Origin: Jidongwangia harbinensis
GTDB lineage: Bacteria > Actinomycetota > Actinomycetes > Mycobacteriales > Micromonosporaceae
Assembly (NCBI RefSeq): GCF_020216025.1
Contig: NZ_JAIWNC010000001.1
Coordinates: forward strand, 1 to 64,000
Length of the DNA: 64,000 nucleotides
Direction: 5' to 3'
Shown here piece after piece: positions 52,485 to 61,589 of this stretch. The translations under genes were made by a program, and so were the position numbers. The notes under the pieces are model-generated. The model was not told the DNA's origin, ran no database searches, and saw only the letters and a program-made list of their open reading frames with translations. Position 1 is the first letter of the stretch; every line of letters starts with the position of its first letter.

Positions 52485-53973
52485 TCAGCCTAGAGAACCG
52501 GCGGCGGGCTGGTCCGGTCCGGCGGCCGGGCGGCGCGCCGCATAACGCGACTCGATGAACGGAATCGCCGCCATCCCGGTGAAGAAGAAGGCGAGCCCGA
52601 TCGCGCCGATCCCGGCCACGTACACGATGAGGCTGGGGGCGACGGCCGCCGACAGGAACAGCAGCGCACCCAGCAGGTGCAGGGTGCTGACGGCGACCAG
52701 CGGCGGTACGGAGATGTGGTCCCGGATCTTCGGCAGGACCCGCAGGTCGCGGACGAACAGGTAGATGAAGGACGCGGCGATCAGCAGCACGCCGGTCCGG
52801 AACAGACCCTGGTTGAGGCCGCTGGGCGACGCCGGTGTCTGGTCGAAGCCGGTGGACGCCGCGATGAACCGCACCGCGAGGTACAGCGGGACGGTGAGGA
52901 ACAGATTGTCCAGGACCACGTACCAGTAGCCGTACGGGGCGTCGAAACGCACATGCAGCACCAGCAGGCCGACGGTGGTGGCGAGCAACAGGCCGAACAC
53001 CAGCGCCATGGTGCACACCGCGGCCCATACCTTGACATCGATGTGCCCCGGTGTCTTCACAATGGAGACGACCGCGCCCGACGATTTTTCCAGGATCAGC
53101 GCGATGACAAGCAGCATCGCCCAAGTGTTGATCTCTAAGGGCTTTGGCGGCCAGGGAATCTCTCCAGAGGAAGGCGATCGCGGGCAGAAATACCAGCAGG
53201 GCGGCCGGCAGCAGCCATATCTCCGCCAGCCTGCCGAGGTGGACCAGGGTCACAATGATCAGCGCCTCGCCGCCGGCGCCGAGAAGCGGAACAATGAGTG
53301 CCCGGCGGGCACCCCAGACGGTCGCCAGGGTACGGATGCCCGCCATTCGATCACCGTGTGCGTCCCGGACGTCCCAGGCGATCTCGATCGTGCACACCCC
53401 CCACGCCAGCGCGGTCACGGCCAGCACCAGTGGCAGCGCGCCGACGTCGGTCCCGGCCAGCACCGGATATCCCACCGTGGTGGCGGGCCAGACGACCGAC
53501 GGCACGACGTTCTTCACGACGAAGACCTGTTTGAGCCGGACCCGGTGCCCCCCGGCCTCCAGGAACGGAAGCGAATAGAGGACACCGGCCAGCAGAATAA
53601 TCGACAGTACGACGGTGGCGGCATAACTCATCAGGATGAGGGACGACAGAACGCTCGCCGTTATCGCGCCGATGCCGGCCCCCGTGACGAGTGGCCTGGC
53701 GGCCACCGTCTTGGCGTACCCGTCGGGGTCGTTTATCCGGTCTTCCGCTCCGTCGAACACGCGATTCAACTGATATACCCCGAATCCCGCCAGCAGGACC
53801 GGCGGCAATGCGCGCCACGACGGACTCGATTCGAAAAGTGCCGGCGGCCCGCCCACGATGATCAGCGCGGCGACCGGGAGAAGGTGAAGCCTGTTGCGGA
53901 GGAAATACTCGACGACGCCTCGCTGTCCGATCCCGTCCGGTGCCCTCGCCGGGCTTGGCGTGAACTTCGGCAT
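52485..53973 (-). pseudogene. UbiA-family prenyltransferase-like gene with a one-base frameshift
   Basis: The first ~280 codons (from 53973) encode an UbiA-type membrane enzyme: NRVFDGAEDRIND (NxxxDxxxD) and WDVRDAHGDRMAG (second Asp motif), with about seven helices. Near 53130-53142 the frame breaks. The downstream 52485-53117 frame (INTWAMLLVIALILEK onward, five or six more helices, ~210 residues) is shifted by one base. Removing one base in CTTAGAGATC restores a continuous protein of ~496 residues. The C-terminal half is an extra membrane domain not usual for UbiA. The frameshift could be real, a sequencing error, or two overlapping genes with ATG 53117. Confidence 0.7.
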
Positions 53974-54094
53974 GTTGCTCTCCGCGAACGGACACCAGAC
54001 CCATTCCGAGGGCCGGCGCGCGCTCGGTGAATGGGAAAACGACGACCCATCATGCCACAGAGATCTCGTGATCAGCCGGAGCCCGTCCGGTGGG

Positions 54095-56629
54095 CTACTC
54101 GTACGAGATGGCCCGCAGCACGTTCACCCGCGCGGCCCGGATCGCCGGCAGCACCGCCGCCACGACACCGATCAGCCCGCCGAGCACCAGGTACGTTCCC
54201 ATCGCCGCCCACGGCATCGCGAACGTCGACAGGCCACCGGACTCCAGCGTCTTCATCACCGCCGCCCCGAGTCCGCCGCCGAGCACGATGCCGAGCAGCG
54301 CACCGAACAGGGAGATGACGACCGCTTCCACGGTGACCATCCGCATGACCTGGCCGCGGCGCAGCCCGATCGCCCGCAGCAGCCCGATCTCCCGGGTCCG
54401 TTCCAGGACCGACAGGGCGAGCGTGTTGACGATGCCGAGCACCGCGATGAGTACCGCCAGCGCCAGCAGGATCTGCACCATCCGCAGCACCGAGTCGAGC
54501 TGCGCCGTCTGTTGCCCGACGAACGCGGACCGGTTCGAGACCGTCACCTCGGGACTGTCCGCGAGCAACGCGTCGACCTGCCGGCGGACCGCCTCGACGT
54601 CGGTGCCGTCGGCCACGTCCAGAAAGGCCCACGACGGCTGCGGGACCCGCAGCTCGCCGATCAGGTTCGGCGGCAGGATGAGCCCGTGGGTGGTCTGGCT
54701 GTCGGCGTAGATCCCGGCGATCGTCATGGTGCGCGGTTTGCCGCGGGCGAGCCGTACGTCGGTGGTCGATCCGACGCGGAGGTGGTGTCTCGTGGCGCGC
54801 GCCGCGTCGATGAGGACCTCGCCGGGACCGAGCGTCCCGATCGTGCCCTCGGCCGCGCGGAGATTGAACATCCGCGCGTACGCCGGCAGGTCGGAGATGA
54901 TCGTGATGTTGTCCTCCTCGCCGAGGGTCTGTGCGACGTCGGTGTAGTCACCGGCGAGCCCGGTCACGCCGGGGATCTCCCTCGCCCGCTCGAGCACCGC
55001 CGGGTCGAAGGTCGGCGGGCGGCCGGCGGACGGGTCGCCGGAGATGATCAGCTCGGCGGACAGTTCCTTGTCGAACACCGAGGTGATGGTGGCCTCGATC
55101 GAGCTGACGATCGTGGTGACGCCGGTGATCAGCGCGACGCCGACCATCAGGGCCGCCGCGGTGATCGCGGTCCGGCGCGGGTTGCGCGCCGAGTTCAGCC
55201 GGCCGAGCTTGCCGGGAACGCTCCACGACAGAGCCCGCCCGATGACCCCCACGACCGGCCGGGCGAGGATCGGCGTCAGCAGCGCCACCCCCACGAAGGT
55301 CAGCAGGACACCGCCGAGGACGCTCACCACGGCGGTTCCGTCGTCGCCGGTCAGGCCGAGGACCAGCAGCACCCCACCGGCCACCGCGACCAGCGAGCCG
55401 GCGACCGTCAGCCTGGTCAGCGGGCGGTCCGGGGTGGCCGCCTCGCGCAGCGCCGCCATCGGCGGGATCCGCGAAGCCCGCACCGCCGGCAGCAGCGCCG
55501 CCACGACGGTGATCACCAGTCCGACCGAGAACGACGCGACCACGGCCGGGACCGGCACCGCCACGCTCGCCAGTTCCAGGTCGGCGCCGGTCCGGGTGCT
55601 GAACAGCCAGGCGAGCAGGTACCCCACCGCGACACCGGCCGCGAGCCCGAGGCCCGAGGCGAACAGCCCGATGAGGACCGCCTCGACCAGCACCGAGTTG
55701 CGCGTCTGCCGGCGGCTGGCCCCGAGCGCCCGCATCAGCGCCAGTTCCCGGGTCCGCTGCGCCACGAGGATCGAGAACGTGTTCAGGATCAGGAAGGTGC
55801 CCACGAACAGCGCCACCGAGGCGAAGCCCAGCAGCACCATGGTGAAGAAGCCGAGCGTGTCCTTGAACTCGTCCGTCTCCGCCTTCCGCAACTCCGCGCC
55901 GGTGCGCACCCGGAACGAGTCTCCGAGCGCCGTGCGTACCGCGTCGCGCACCTGCTCGGGCGTGGTCCCGGCGGCGGCTGTCACGTCGACGGCGGAGAAC
56001 ACCGCAGGCCTGCCCAGCATCAGCCGGGCGGCCTCCGACTCGTGGAACGACACCTCGTGGGCGCCGCCGAGGCTGTCCCGGCCGCCGCTGTACCCGGTGA
56101 TCCCGACCAGCGTGAACACCTGCTTGGGCCGGGTCGTCAGCACGCCCACCCGATCGCCGACCCGGAGGCCGGCGGCCTCGGCGAGGCCGGCGTTCACCAC
56201 GATCTCGCCGGCCCGGTCCGGGCCGCGCCCGGACCGCAACCGGACGAGGTCGTCCTCGCCGGTCCAGTTCGAGCCGAGGCGTGGCGCGTCGAAGCCCGCC
56301 ACCACCTTCCCGTCGGCGCCGACGACGCGGGCGCCGTCGACGGAGACGACCCCGGTGGCGGACGCCACGCCGGACAGCCCGCGCACCTTCGCCAGCGTCC
56401 CGGCCGTGATCGCCGCCGGCCCGTCCGGACGGTCCGATCCGGACCCGGCCCGCACCTGCACGTCGGTGTTCTGGTGCACCGTCGCGAACAGGTTCTCGTA
56501 CGACCGGCCGAGGGCGTCGGTGAGCACGAACGCCCCGGACACGAACATCACCCCGAGCACCACCGCCAGGCCGGACAGCACAAGCCGCAGCTTGCGCGAC
56601 AGCACGCTCCTGAGCATCACCCGCACCAT
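54095..56629 (-). CDS. MacB/FtsX-type ABC transporter permease
   Basis: An 844-residue permease made of two FtsX-like repeats. An N-terminal helix, a large extracytoplasmic domain and three helices (~260-400) are followed by a fourth helix near ~480, a second extracytoplasmic domain and three final helices (~720-840). LARTRELALMRALGASRRQ-like and ERTREIGLLRAIGLRRGQV are the coupling segments. Such systems drive mechanical work or export of peptides and lipoproteins. Its start lies three bases from the stop of the ATPase gene. Confidence 0.92.
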   Translation of the reverse strand: MVRVMLRSVLSRKLRLVLSGLAVVLGVMFVSGAFVLTDALGRSYENLFATVHQNTDVQVRAGSGSDRPDGPAAITAGTLAKVRGLSGVASATGVVSVDGARVVGADGKVVAGFDAPRLGSNWTGEDDLVRLRSGRGPDRAGEIVVNAGLAEAAGLRVGDRVGVLTTRPKQVFTLVGITGYSGGRDSLGGAHEVSFHESEAARLMLGRPAVFSAVDVTAAAGTTPEQVRDAVRTALGDSFRVRTGAELRKAETDEFKDTLGFFTMVLLGFASVALFVGTFLILNTFSILVAQRTRELALMRALGASRRQTRNSVLVEAVLIGLFASGLGLAAGVAVGYLLAWLFSTRTGADLELASVAVPVPAVVASFSVGLVITVVAALLPAVRASRIPPMAALREAATPDRPLTRLTVAGSLVAVAGGVLLVLGLTGDDGTAVVSVLGGVLLTFVGVALLTPILARPVVGVIGRALSWSVPGKLGRLNSARNPRRTAITAAALMVGVALITGVTTIVSSIEATITSVFDKELSAELIISGDPSAGRPPTFDPAVLERAREIPGVTGLAGDYTDVAQTLGEEDNITIISDLPAYARMFNLRAAEGTIGTLGPGEVLIDAARATRHHLRVGSTTDVRLARGKPRTMTIAGIYADSQTTHGLILPPNLIGELRVPQPSWAFLDVADGTDVEAVRRQVDALLADSPEVTVSNRSAFVGQQTAQLDSVLRMVQILLALAVLIAVLGIVNTLALSVLERTREIGLLRAIGLRRGQVMRMVTVEAVVISLFGALLGIVLGGGLGAAVMKTLESGGLSTFAMPWAAMGTYLVLGGLIGVVAAVLPAIRAARVNVLRAISYE

Positions 56630-56632
56630 CGC

Positions 56633-57406
56633 TCAGACCCCCGCGTCCAGGCGCCGCATGGTGTCGAGCACGGAGTCGGCGGTGGGCGCGTGCAGTTCAC
56701 TGACGAGCGCACCGTCCGCCAGAAAGACGACGCGGTCGGCGTAGGCGGCGGCGACCGGGTCGTGGGTGACCATGACGATGGTTTGCCCGAACCGGTGGAC
56801 GGAGTCGCGCAGGAAGCCGAGGACCTCGGCACCGGAGCGGGAGTCGAGGCTGCCGGTGGGCTCGTCGGCGAAGATGACCTCGGGCCGGGCGACCAGGGCC
56901 CGGGCGCAGGCCACGCGCTGCTGCTGGCCGCCGGAGAGCTGGGCGGGCCGGTGCCGGAGCCGGTTCCGGAGTCCGACGGTGTCGACCACGGTGTCGAACC
57001 ACGTCCGGTCCGGCCGGCGTCCGGCGATGGTCAGCGGAAGCGTGATGTTCTCCTCCGCGGTCAGCGTCGGCAGCAGGTTGAACTGCTGGAAGATGAACCC
57101 CACCTGGTCGCGGCGCACCCGGGTGAGCGCCTTGTCGCCGAGCCCGGTCACCTTCGTGCGACCGATGTGCACCGTGCCGCGGCTGACCGAGTCCAGCCCG
57201 GCCAGGCAGTGCATGAGGGTCGACTTGCCGGAGCCGGACGGGCCCATGATGGCGGTGAACGCGCCCCGTTCCAGCGACACGCTCACCCCGCGCAGCGCGG
57301 TCACCTCGGCCTCGCCGCTGCCGTACACCTTCCATACCTGATCCGCACGGGCGGCGACCGGCGCGGCCTGCCCCGTGGCGTGTCCCGACGTCGCTGTCAG
57401 CGTCAC
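56633..57406 (-). CDS. MacB/LolD-type ABC transporter ATP-binding protein
   Basis: A 257-residue ATPase with Walker A GPSGSGKSTLMHCLAGLD, Q-loop FIFQQFNLLPTLTAEENI, signature LSGGQQQRVACARAL, Walker B VIFADEPTGSLDSRSG and H-loop VTHDP. This pattern is typical of the MacB/LolD class that pairs with FtsX-like permeases. First gene of the pair; it has a 170-base upstream gap with palindromes. Confidence 0.94.
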   Translation of the reverse strand: MTLTATSGHATGQAAPVAARADQVWKVYGSGEAEVTALRGVSVSLERGAFTAIMGPSGSGKSTLMHCLAGLDSVSRGTVHIGRTKVTGLGDKALTRVRRDQVGFIFQQFNLLPTLTAEENITLPLTIAGRRPDRTWFDTVVDTVGLRNRLRHRPAQLSGGQQQRVACARALVARPEVIFADEPTGSLDSRSGAEVLGFLRDSVHRFGQTIVMVTHDPVAAAYADRVVFLADGALVSELHAPTADSVLDTMRRLDAGV

Positions 57407-57522
57407 CGTCTGCTCCTTCGGCCCTCTGCCGTCTCGGGCCGCCGTTGATCTCCGGCGGCCCGCTGTCCTGGCAGAACGCTAGTGATCCGGCCGGGCGATC
57501 TTGATCCTGGCAACTGGCCGGT

Positions 57523-57536
57523 TGACGGTTCCGTCA
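57523..57536. promoter_or_regulatory. Palindrome upstream of the ABC pair
   Basis: TGACGG-TT-CCGTCA is a perfect dyad 117 bases upstream of the ATPase start. It overlaps a second near-palindrome (CAACTGGCCGGTTG, 57511-57524, 12 of 14 positions symmetric). A regulator binding site is likely; the binder is unknown. Confidence 0.4.
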
Positions 57537-57537
57537 G

Positions 57538-57575
57538 CCGCAGCCCGGTAGGTGGTGCTAGCCATACCCCTGCGG
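57538..57575 (-). terminator. Hairpin after the reductase-like gene
   Basis: CCGCAG (57538-57543) pairs with CTGCGG (57570-57575), with GGTA/TACC pairing inside. It starts two bases after the minus-strand stop codon of the DHFR-family gene, as expected for a terminator. Confidence 0.5.
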
Positions 57576-57576
57576 T

Positions 57577-58164
57577 TCAACGGGCCGGCCGGAGCGTGGG
57601 ACGGTAGACGAGTTCCTGGATGTGACCGTCGAGTGTGCGGCTCTCGAGCAGTTCGAGGTCGAAGTCGGCCGCACCGGCGAAGACCGGGCTGGTCCCGGTC
57701 CGTCCGGAGACGACCGGGAAGATCGTCACCTGGACGCGGTCGACCAGGCCGGCGGCCATCAGTGCCCGGTTCAGCGACAGGCTGGCCGGCGACCGCAACG
57801 GCACGTCCGACTCCTGCTTGAGCCGGGTGACGATGTCCGCCGCGTCACCGCTGACGATGGTCGCGTCCGGCCAGCCGAGGGTGTCGCCCAGCGTGGACGA
57901 GATCACCGTCGCCGGCATCCGCATCGTCCGGACGTTCCACTCGTCGAGCGCGTGCGGATCGATGCCCGAGGACATGATCGCGGCGGTCTCCCGGAACGTG
58001 GTGGCCCCGAAGACCATCCGCTGCCGGGTGTCGAACAGCGCGGCGCGGTGCGCGAGGAGTTCCGGGCCCTGCCTGCTCCAGTAGCCGCCCCAGTCGGCGC
58101 CCTCGGCGTACGAGCCGTAACCGTCGAGCGTGGCGAAGACGTCCCAGGTGTAGACGGCGGTCAT
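57577..58164 (-). CDS. Dihydrofolate-reductase-family (RibD C-terminal-like) protein
   Basis: A 195-residue NADPH-binding-type protein: VYTWDVFATLDGYGSY at the start, RQRMVFGATTFRETA, and VTIFPVVSGRTGTSPVF near the end. Such proteins are common in actinomycetes and reduce unknown pterin- or flavin-like substrates. It is monocistronic, with a hairpin after its stop. Confidence 0.85.
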   Translation of the reverse strand: MTAVYTWDVFATLDGYGSYAEGADWGGYWSRQGPELLAHRAALFDTRQRMVFGATTFRETAAIMSSGIDPHALDEWNVRTMRMPATVISSTLGDTLGWPDATIVSGDAADIVTRLKQESDVPLRSPASLSLNRALMAAGLVDRVQVTIFPVVSGRTGTSPVFAGAADFDLELLESRTLDGHIQELVYRPTLRPAR

Positions 58165-58344
58165 GTCGACATCCCTTCCCGATCCGGGCGGCCCCTCCGG
58201 CCGGCCCGCGCACCTACCCCACGATCGGCCCGCCCCGGATCCGACACCGGGCCGGCCGGAATCCGGGAGATCCGGATGGGCGCCGCCCGCTGCCGGTGAC
58301 GCCCGGCGTGGCGCCGGGCCGATCGACTGTGCTCGAATGGCCCG

Positions 58345-59358
58345 GTGATCGAGTGGGAGTTCCGCGCCGCGGACCTGGCCGGCCTACGGTTCGCGCACTC
58401 GCCGATGGCCGAGGTGGCGGCCAGTGCCTTCGCGCTGCGCGGCGGCTCCGCCGGTTGGCTGCCGGCGTCGTGGCGGTCCCGGGTGACCACGTCCCTGCCC
58501 GCCCGGCCCACGTTCCGGGCGGTGCTGCTCGGCCCGCGCGGATACCTGCCGGACTTCCTCACGCCGGTGCCGCGCACCGCCCGCCCGACGCTCGCCGACG
58601 AGCTGGCCGAGGTCGCCGCCACCCCGCTCGACCAGGTCGCGGAGGAGGTCCTCGCCGGCTGGGCCGGGCACGACGCGCCGCCGGAGATCGACCGGTTCGC
58701 CCGCGACCCGCGCAACGGGCTCGCGGACCTCCTCGACGAGATCCGCGGGTACTTCACCGTCGCGGTCAGGCCGCTCTGGCCGCGGCTGCGCGCGGCCGCG
58801 GACGCCGAGATCGCCACCCGCGCCCGCGCGGCGTCCGAGCGCGGCGCCCGGATGCTGGTCCACGGCCTGCACACGAAGGTGGACTGGGACGGGTCCGCGC
58901 TGCTCCTGCGTTACCCGGACAAGCAGGGACGGTGGACTCTCGACGGCCACGACCTGACCCTGCTGCCCACCGGTTTCGCCGGCACCGAGGTGTACGCGCT
59001 GACCGGCTCACCGACCGGCCGCAGCCTCTGGTACGCGCCCCGGGGCTTCGGCAACCTGTGGACCCCGGACGGAGCGGACCGGCCGCTGTCCGCACTGCTC
59101 GGCCCGACCAGGGCCGCGGTCCTGGAACTTCTCGCCGCACCGCACTGCACCCGCGACGTCGCCGAGCGCCTGGGACTGGCCGCCGGAACGGCGTCACACC
59201 ACTTGACGACGCTGCGCGACGCCGGGCTGGCGGCCACCGAACGCGCCGGGCGGCGGCTGCTCTACCAGCGCACCCGGCTGGGCGACCAGCTCGCCGAGGC
59301 CGACGCCCACCCGGATGCGGGCGGCCCGGCGGGTGAGTCGTCAGCCGCCGCAGGATGA
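58345..59358 (+). CDS. ArsR-type winged-helix regulator with DUF5937-like N-terminus
   Basis: A 337-residue protein. Residues ~1-245 match the N-terminal domain of large actinomycete ArsR-like regulators (RFAHSPMAEVAASAFALR, then LDEIRGYFTVAVRPLWPRL, GFGNLW). Residues ~250-320 are a winged helix (LLGPTRAAVLELLAAPHCTR, DVAERLGLAAGTASHHLTTLRDAGL). There is no metal-binding Cys motif, so it is not a classical arsenic sensor. GTG start. Its 3' end overlaps the lipoprotein gene on the other strand by 18 bases. Confidence 0.87.
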   Translation: MIEWEFRAADLAGLRFAHSPMAEVAASAFALRGGSAGWLPASWRSRVTTSLPARPTFRAVLLGPRGYLPDFLTPVPRTARPTLADELAEVAATPLDQVAEEVLAGWAGHDAPPEIDRFARDPRNGLADLLDEIRGYFTVAVRPLWPRLRAAADAEIATRARAASERGARMLVHGLHTKVDWDGSALLLRYPDKQGRWTLDGHDLTLLPTGFAGTEVYALTGSPTGRSLWYAPRGFGNLWTPDGADRPLSALLGPTRAAVLELLAAPHCTRDVAERLGLAAGTASHHLTTLRDAGLAATERAGRRLLYQRTRLGDQLAEADAHPDAGGPAGESSAAAG

Positions 59359-59820
59359 GTAGTGCTTCTGACCCGTGTAGTCGTAGATCACCCAGCCGTC
59401 GCCGGTCTTCTGCAGTTCCAGCGTGCCCAGGTCGTTCGGGTCGAACCGGAGCGTGCTCCGGCTCCCGTCGGCCCGGGTCCAGCCCTCACCGCAGTAGCCG
59501 CTGACCTCCGCGGTGTCACCGTCGATCTCGAGGCCGGACGGGACCATCTCCCGGAAAGCCTTCTTGTCGGTGATCCGGCTGGACAGGCTGCTGACCGCGG
59601 TCTCGCAGTCCTTCGCGTCGTTGTCCGGTCCGAACTTCTCCCGGGCCGCGACGATCATCGACGCGCAGGCCTGCTCGCCCTTGTCGTCGGCGATGTAGCC
59701 GATGAGGCGGGTCAGCGCCTCCTGCGGGGTGGCGGCGGGCTCGGGATCAGCGTTGTCACCGCACGCGGCCAGCACGACTCCGAGCGCAACCGGGACGACC
59801 ATGGCAGCACGAATTCGCAT
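59341..59820 (-). CDS. Small lipoprotein of unknown function
   Basis: A 159-residue exported protein with a clear lipobox (VVLAACGD). The mature domain starts with a helix (TPQEALTRLIGYIADDKGEQAC) and ends in beta strands (DGWVIYDYTGQKHYSSCGG). Five Cys in the mature part could form two disulfides besides the lipidated one. It resembles NTF2-like actinomycete lipoproteins in outline; no specific family is recognised. Confidence 0.8.
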   Translation of the reverse strand: MRIRAAMVVPVALGVVLAACGDNADPEPAATPQEALTRLIGYIADDKGEQACASMIVAAREKFGPDNDAKDCETAVSSLSSRITDKKAFREMVPSGLEIDGDTAEVSGYCGEGWTRADGSRSTLRFDPNDLGTLELQKTGDGWVIYDYTGQKHYSSCGG

Positions 59821-59888
59821 ACTTCTCCCCGTCGATCACAGCGAACCGAAGGCAGTATGCCGAGACCGTCCACTCTGCACAACCGGGT

Positions 59889-61175
59889 TCAGCCCCTCGG
59901 TGCCGAGCCGACCGCGCACAGCGCACCCAGGCCCAGGACGGCCGGGATCAACAGCAGCACGCCGCTGAACGCCAGGACCAGGGCGGTGAAGGCGAGCCCG
60001 GCGAGGGCGCCGTACCAGAGGACGGAACGACCCGGCAGCAGCCGGAGCGCGGCGGCCATGCCGGCGCAGGAGACCGCCGCGAGGCAGGCGGAGGTGACCC
60101 GCATCAGGCCGTCCAGGCCGATCCCGAACACGGCCGCACCGACGACGGCGACCGCGCACAGCACCATCTGGACGGTGAGGCTGCGCCGGGGTACGCCGCC
60201 CGGGGTGCCGCCCTTCGCCAGTGCCCGCGGCAGCGCCCCGTCCCGGGCCAGCGCCGCCCCCAGCCGGGCGCCGCCGGCGAGGTAGGTGTTCACCGCGATG
60301 AAGCTGAGAAAGACCGCCGCGACGGCGGTGACCGTCCGGCCGCCCGCGCCGAACGCGGTTTCCAGCAACCGGCTCAACGGCACCGGCGTGGTGCCGGCGG
60401 CGGCACCGAGGACGCCGATGGTGGTGACCGCGAGCGACAGGTAGAGCACCGACACGACGGCCAGCGTCAGTCCGGTGGCCCGGGGCAGGTGGCGGCGCGG
60501 GTCGCGGAACTCGGCCGAGAGGTGGCTGGCCGCCTCCCAGCCGGAGACGGCGTAGAACAGCACGCCGGCGGCGGTGCCGACGGCCATCCAGCCGTGCGGT
60601 GCGAACGGGGTGAAGTTCACCGGGCGGCCGGCCGGCGCGGCCACGATCATCGTGACCAGCAGCAGGACGGCCAGCACGCCGACCGTCCCGAGTTGTACGC
60701 GGCCGCTCAGGCGCAGGCCGACGTGGTTGACGCCGAACGCCGCGGCGAGGATCGCCACCCCGATCCACACCGCGGTGGTACGGCCGGCGCCGAGCGCCGC
60801 CGCGACGTACTCACCGCCCACCAGCGCCCCGGCCAGCACCCCGACCGGCACGGCGAAGAAGAACCACCAGCCGACCGGGGCCGCGAGACGGCGGCCGAAG
60901 GCGCGGGCGACGAAGGTGGCGACGCCGCCGCCGTCGGGATGGCGGGCGCCGAGCGCCGCGAAGGTGGCGGCCACCGGCACGCTGAAGACCAGCAGCACGG
61001 CCCACGCCAGGATCGAGGCCGGTCCGGCCGCCTTCGCCGCGAGGGCGGGAAGCACCATCACCCCGGGGCCGAGTACCGCTCCGACGAGGAGGGCGGTGCC
61101 CTCCCCCAGCCCCAGGCGGTGTGCTCCGGCAGGACGTCGGGCCGCCGGTCGTACGCGATCTGTCTGAGTGGACAT
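59889..61175 (-). CDS. APC-family amino acid permease
   Basis: A 428-residue permease with about twelve helices. Helix 1 holds the substrate motif GTALLVGAVLGPGVMVLPAL, and helix 6 reads FYAVSGWEAASHLSAEFRDPRR. It resembles the smaller YjeH-like amino acid/polyamine exporters or importers. ATG 61175 is chosen; the longer frame to 61349 adds Arg-rich sequence without a ribosome site. The direction of transport and the substrate are unknown. Confidence 0.88.
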   Translation of the reverse strand: MSTQTDRVRPAARRPAGAHRLGLGEGTALLVGAVLGPGVMVLPALAAKAAGPASILAWAVLLVFSVPVAATFAALGARHPDGGGVATFVARAFGRRLAAPVGWWFFFAVPVGVLAGALVGGEYVAAALGAGRTTAVWIGVAILAAAFGVNHVGLRLSGRVQLGTVGVLAVLLLVTMIVAAPAGRPVNFTPFAPHGWMAVGTAAGVLFYAVSGWEAASHLSAEFRDPRRHLPRATGLTLAVVSVLYLSLAVTTIGVLGAAAGTTPVPLSRLLETAFGAGGRTVTAVAAVFLSFIAVNTYLAGGARLGAALARDGALPRALAKGGTPGGVPRRSLTVQMVLCAVAVVGAAVFGIGLDGLMRVTSACLAAVSCAGMAAALRLLPGRSVLWYGALAGLAFTALVLAFSGVLLLIPAVLGLGALCAVGSAPRG

Positions 61176-61417
61176 GGCGGCGAAATCTAGCCGGATGGAC
61201 GGACTCCGCCGCGCGATTCTGAACCTCGTTCGGCGGATTCGCCGTAACGCCGTTCCCGGCCGAACGTCGTTCGGCGGCTCGCCAGGTTCCGCAATCAACC
61301 GCGGTCTTGCCGCAAGATTCCGCCGATCTTGTCCGGCCCGAGCGGGCAAGAGGTCGGGTGCGGCCGTCCGGCTGCCGGCTCATCCGGGCCGACCCTGCGA
61401 AGCCCGAAGGAGAAAGA

Positions 61418-61528
61418 GTGTCCGACTCACGGATCGCCCTCGTCACCGGAGGCTCCGGTGGCATCGGCCGCGCGGTGGCGAACCGGCTCGCCGCGGACGG
61501 CATGGCGTGCAACGGAGGCGTCGTCTGA
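61418..61528 (+). pseudogene. Short-chain dehydrogenase relic with internal deletion
   Basis: The 36 codons begin like a complete SDR (RIALVTGGSGGIGRAVANRLAADGMA) behind an AAGGAGAAAG ribosome site. They then jump to CNGGVV and stop, which resembles the usual SDR C-terminus (VNGGVV). The middle ~200 codons appear to be deleted. No functional enzyme can result. Confidence 0.7.
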
Positions 61529-61572
61529 TGAGCAGAACCGTCCTCGTCACCGGCGCGTCGAGCGACCTCCGG
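61528..61572 (+). pseudogene. Start of a second short-chain dehydrogenase
   Basis: An ATG overlapping the previous stop (TGATG) opens MSRTVLVTGASSDLRL. The first eleven residues are a canonical SDR start, where GIG should follow TGASS. After about 15 codons the sequence is the antisense of the hydrolase gene's 3' end. It seems to be the 5' stump of a gene once coupled to the first relic. Confidence 0.6.
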
Positions 61573-61589
61573 TTGCCGGGCCGGACCGG

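Noticed and set aside
53894..57448. Plus-strand open frame of almost 1,200 codons
   Set aside because: It overlays the FtsX permease and ATPase genes on the other strand, which have clear motifs. The frame is Arg/Gln/His-rich and has no recognisable domain.
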